44,700 nucleotides of DNA from Chara braunii (lineage: Eukaryota > Streptophyta > Charophyceae > Charales > Characeae), in assembly GCA_003427395.1 (NCBI GenBank), contig BFEA01000168.1, forward strand, positions 1,192,701 through 1,237,400. Direction: 5' to 3'. A program made the translations under genes and the position numbers. Position 1 is the stretch's first letter, and each line of letters opens with the position of its first letter. The notes beneath the pieces are model-generated. The model searched no databases. It was given only the letters and a program-made list of their open reading frames with translations, and was not told the origin of the DNA. This document shows, one piece after another, positions 43,190-44,700 of this stretch.

Positions 43190-43590
43190 ACCGTAAATCT
43201 TAGTGCCACCGCTGGAAAAAAAAAACCGTGCCGCCGCCGCAGAATTTCGGCAGCACTTCCGTACTACCGCAGTAAAAACCGGAGTTGCCGCCGTAGAATT
43301 TTGGTAACACTTCCGTACCACCTCAGTAAAAGCCCGTGCAGCCGCAACAAAATTTCGGCAGCACTTTCGTACCACCGCATTAAGAGCCCGTGCCGCCACA
43401 ACAAAATTTCGGCATACCACATCAGTAAAAGTTTGTGCCGCCGGAGCAAAATTTCGGCAGCACTTTTGTACCACCGCAGTAAAAGTTCGTGCCGCCGCAA
43501 CAAACTTTTGGCAGCACTTTGGTACCACCGCAGTAAAAATCGGAGCCGCCACTGTAAAATTTTGTCAGCACTTCCCCACTATAGTGCGAA
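43190..43590 (-). repeat. VNTR of right X copy
   Basis: Units on the plus strand read CGGCAGCACTTnCGTACCACCGCAGTAAAA plus a GCCGCCGCAACAAAATTT-type spacer, with seven or more units and a period of about 55-60. It is the inverted, diverged equivalent of the VNTR at 33,950-34,310; the left units replaced the GAAATTTT spacer by T-runs. Confidence 0.85.
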
Positions 43591-43950
43591 AATCGGAAGC
43601 CAAAATTGGTAAAATTTGGGCCCCAGGCCCAAATCTTACAGCGCCGCACTGCCGCAGTCCCGCAGTACCATTGGGTCTGTCCAGTGGGACCAGCACCAGC
43701 CAGAGAAGAGGGGAGCAGAGTGCTCCCTGCCTTGACTATGGCTGCCCAGTTCTCCTCCTTGTGTTCCTCTTCAGTCCTTCAACCTCTCCTCACGTTGCCT
43801 CAAGCAGCAGCTCCAGCAGCCAGCAACACTCAAGTGTGCTCGTCACACACTGACATCACGAGTGCATTGTGTGGCAGATGGGGGGCAGCTGCCTGTTTTA
43901 TATTGGTTGATGAGGGCTGGACGTCACTCCAGCCCCCAGGCAAACTTGAA

Positions 43951-44698
43951 ATCGCGGGCTCACTGTGAGCCCACGATCTGCCAAAATCCAGGGCTGACTG
44001 TGGCCGCACCACAGCCACAGCCTTAGTGTAGGGCAGTTAAAGCTGCCCTATTTTCTTTTTCTTTTTCTTTTTCCCAGCTAGCTCGGAATCTGGCGAGATA
44101 GCTGGGCTCCTGCCATTTCCAAATCTGCTTTTCTTTTATTTTTCTGATAAAGGGTTGAAAAGATACAACCCTTTTCAGTTTGATGTATTCGGACCCTTTT
44201 TCCAGGGCAGATACATCGACGAAAAGGCTGTATCTAGCCTTTTCCTTAGTGACCCTTTAATTTTTAGGCTCCCTGCAAAAACGGGAGCCTGACAGTTACC
44301 TCTGGCAGCTTCTGCAAAGGTAGCACCACGTGAGGACAAGTGTCCTCACAGAAATAAACAAAAAGAAAAAGAAAAAAAATAAAACTAATCTAATCTGCAT
44401 GCGCCTGGCCATTTTTCCGGCCAGGTTCATGCAGTTGCTCACAACAGTCCACCCCTTACTTTTCTCTGCCCCCTCCTGAAAAAGCGGAAGGCAGTTGGCA
44501 GGTTGGGAGGAATAGGACCTCCCCCTCCCAACTCCCACGTCCCTCTCTCTCTCTCACTTCCACGCGAGTACTGTGGGCCGTGAGATTCAAGATCTCGCGG
44601 CCACAGTAAGTTAGTCAAAGAAAACGAAGTGGGAGCTTTCGTGCTCCCACACAGTCCCAAAGACTGTTTCTTCACCTACCACGAGGCAGTTGCCTCGT
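43951..44698. repeat. Hairpin array of right X copy
   Basis: About fifteen consecutive stems in 750 bases. Examples: GGGCTCA (43,956-43,972), CTGTGG (43,998-44,014), GGGCAG (44,031-44,048), CCCAGCTA (44,073-44,106), AAAGGGTTG (44,149-44,174), GATGTAT (44,182-44,217), GAAAAGGCT (44,221-44,244), AGGCTCCC (44,266-44,290), GTGAGGACA with 2-nt loop (44,330-44,349), CCTGGCC nested in CTGCATG (44,395-44,434), GTTGGGAGG (44,502-44,532), CTGTGG-GCCGTGAGAT (44,571-44,606), GTGGGAGC (44,629-44,650), ACAGTC (44,651-44,667), ACGAGGCA (44,681-44,698). Almost no base lies far from a stem. Confidence 0.9.
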
Positions 44699-44700
44699 TC

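Larger units (their letters stand above)
39604..44700 (-). mobile_element. Element X, right copy (truncated by window edge)
   Basis: Read on the minus strand from 44,700 it presents the same ordered blocks as the left copy: hairpin array, AGCACTCTGCTCC block, VNTR, CACTCAAGGTCAGTG block, AGAGTGGACCG block, a block with GTCCAAGAGGACAAAGCGACC (left: GTCCAGAAGGAGAAGGCGACC), and the final block with GCTCGGTAGGGATA. It is longer than the left copy between 40,450 and 42,080, where a decayed coding region lies. It ends at 39,604 against the LINE. By eye the best blocks agree at roughly two thirds to three quarters of positions, so the copies are old. Confidence 0.6.

Noticed and set aside
31593-44700. 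CRISPR-like array or bacterial phage island
   Set aside because: Hairpins are all different and lack regular direct repeats with spacers; gag, LINE and splice signals show eukaryotic retroelement DNA.

Overview
This is a repeat-rich stretch of nuclear DNA from a photosynthetic eukaryote. No intact, confidently functional host gene is visible. The evidence for a plant or green-lineage nucleus is direct: a decayed insertion of plastid DNA (psbD/psbC and rpoB pieces), a fragment of U2 snRNA, plant-type chromovirus and LINE remnants, intron-like splice signals and very long dinucleotide tracts. The style of the Ty3/gypsy, LINE and Harbinger remnants and the abundance of repeats would fit a streptophyte (charophyte) alga, but that placement is an inference from memory of such families, not something the window proves.

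Layout. 0-0.35 kb: (CT)n/(GT)n tracts with a small repeat family. 0.5-2.8 kb: internally deleted Ty3/gypsy element (start of reverse transcriptase fused to integrase and chromodomain-like tail) and a possible 3' LTR. 2.8-9 kb: mostly non-coding, with several young tandem duplications and one acidic candidate exon with ABRE/G-box motifs downstream. 9.1-10.6 kb: a cluster of large hairpins and a poly(A)-tailed U2 snRNA retropseudogene. 10.7-11.1 kb: tandem array broken by a 185-bp assembly gap. 11.5-12.6 kb: LINE C-terminal remnant (minus strand). 13.3-13.85 kb: nuclear plastid insertion, followed by AT-rich DNA with a 96-nt palindrome. 14.6-18.1 kb: two inverted copies of a hAT-like MITE flanking a Harbinger-like transposase fragment. 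18.7-19.8 kb: a protein-kinase-like pseudogene. 21.3-31.6 kb: mini- and microsatellites, a 92-bp satellite array and long unassigned stretches.

31.6-44.7 kb is the most striking part. Two diverged copies of one large unnamed element (called X here) face each other. The left copy runs on the plus strand from 31,593 to about 37,180 and leads into a broken gag-like gene with a CCHC zinc knuckle. The right copy runs on the minus strand from beyond the window edge down to 39,604, where a 5'-truncated LINE reverse transcriptase begins. Both copies carry back-to-back perfect hairpins, a GC-rich VNTR and the same order of conserved blocks. The right copy also carries a decayed, apparently spliced coding region of unknown function. 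A TG-initial hairpin that starts the left copy recurs at 23,347. The best reading is a pair of relics of a large retroelement with a very long hairpin-studded LTR or 5' region.

Because nearly everything here is broken by stops and frameshifts, the coding remnants do not form a working pathway. The window records layered insertion, duplication and decay.
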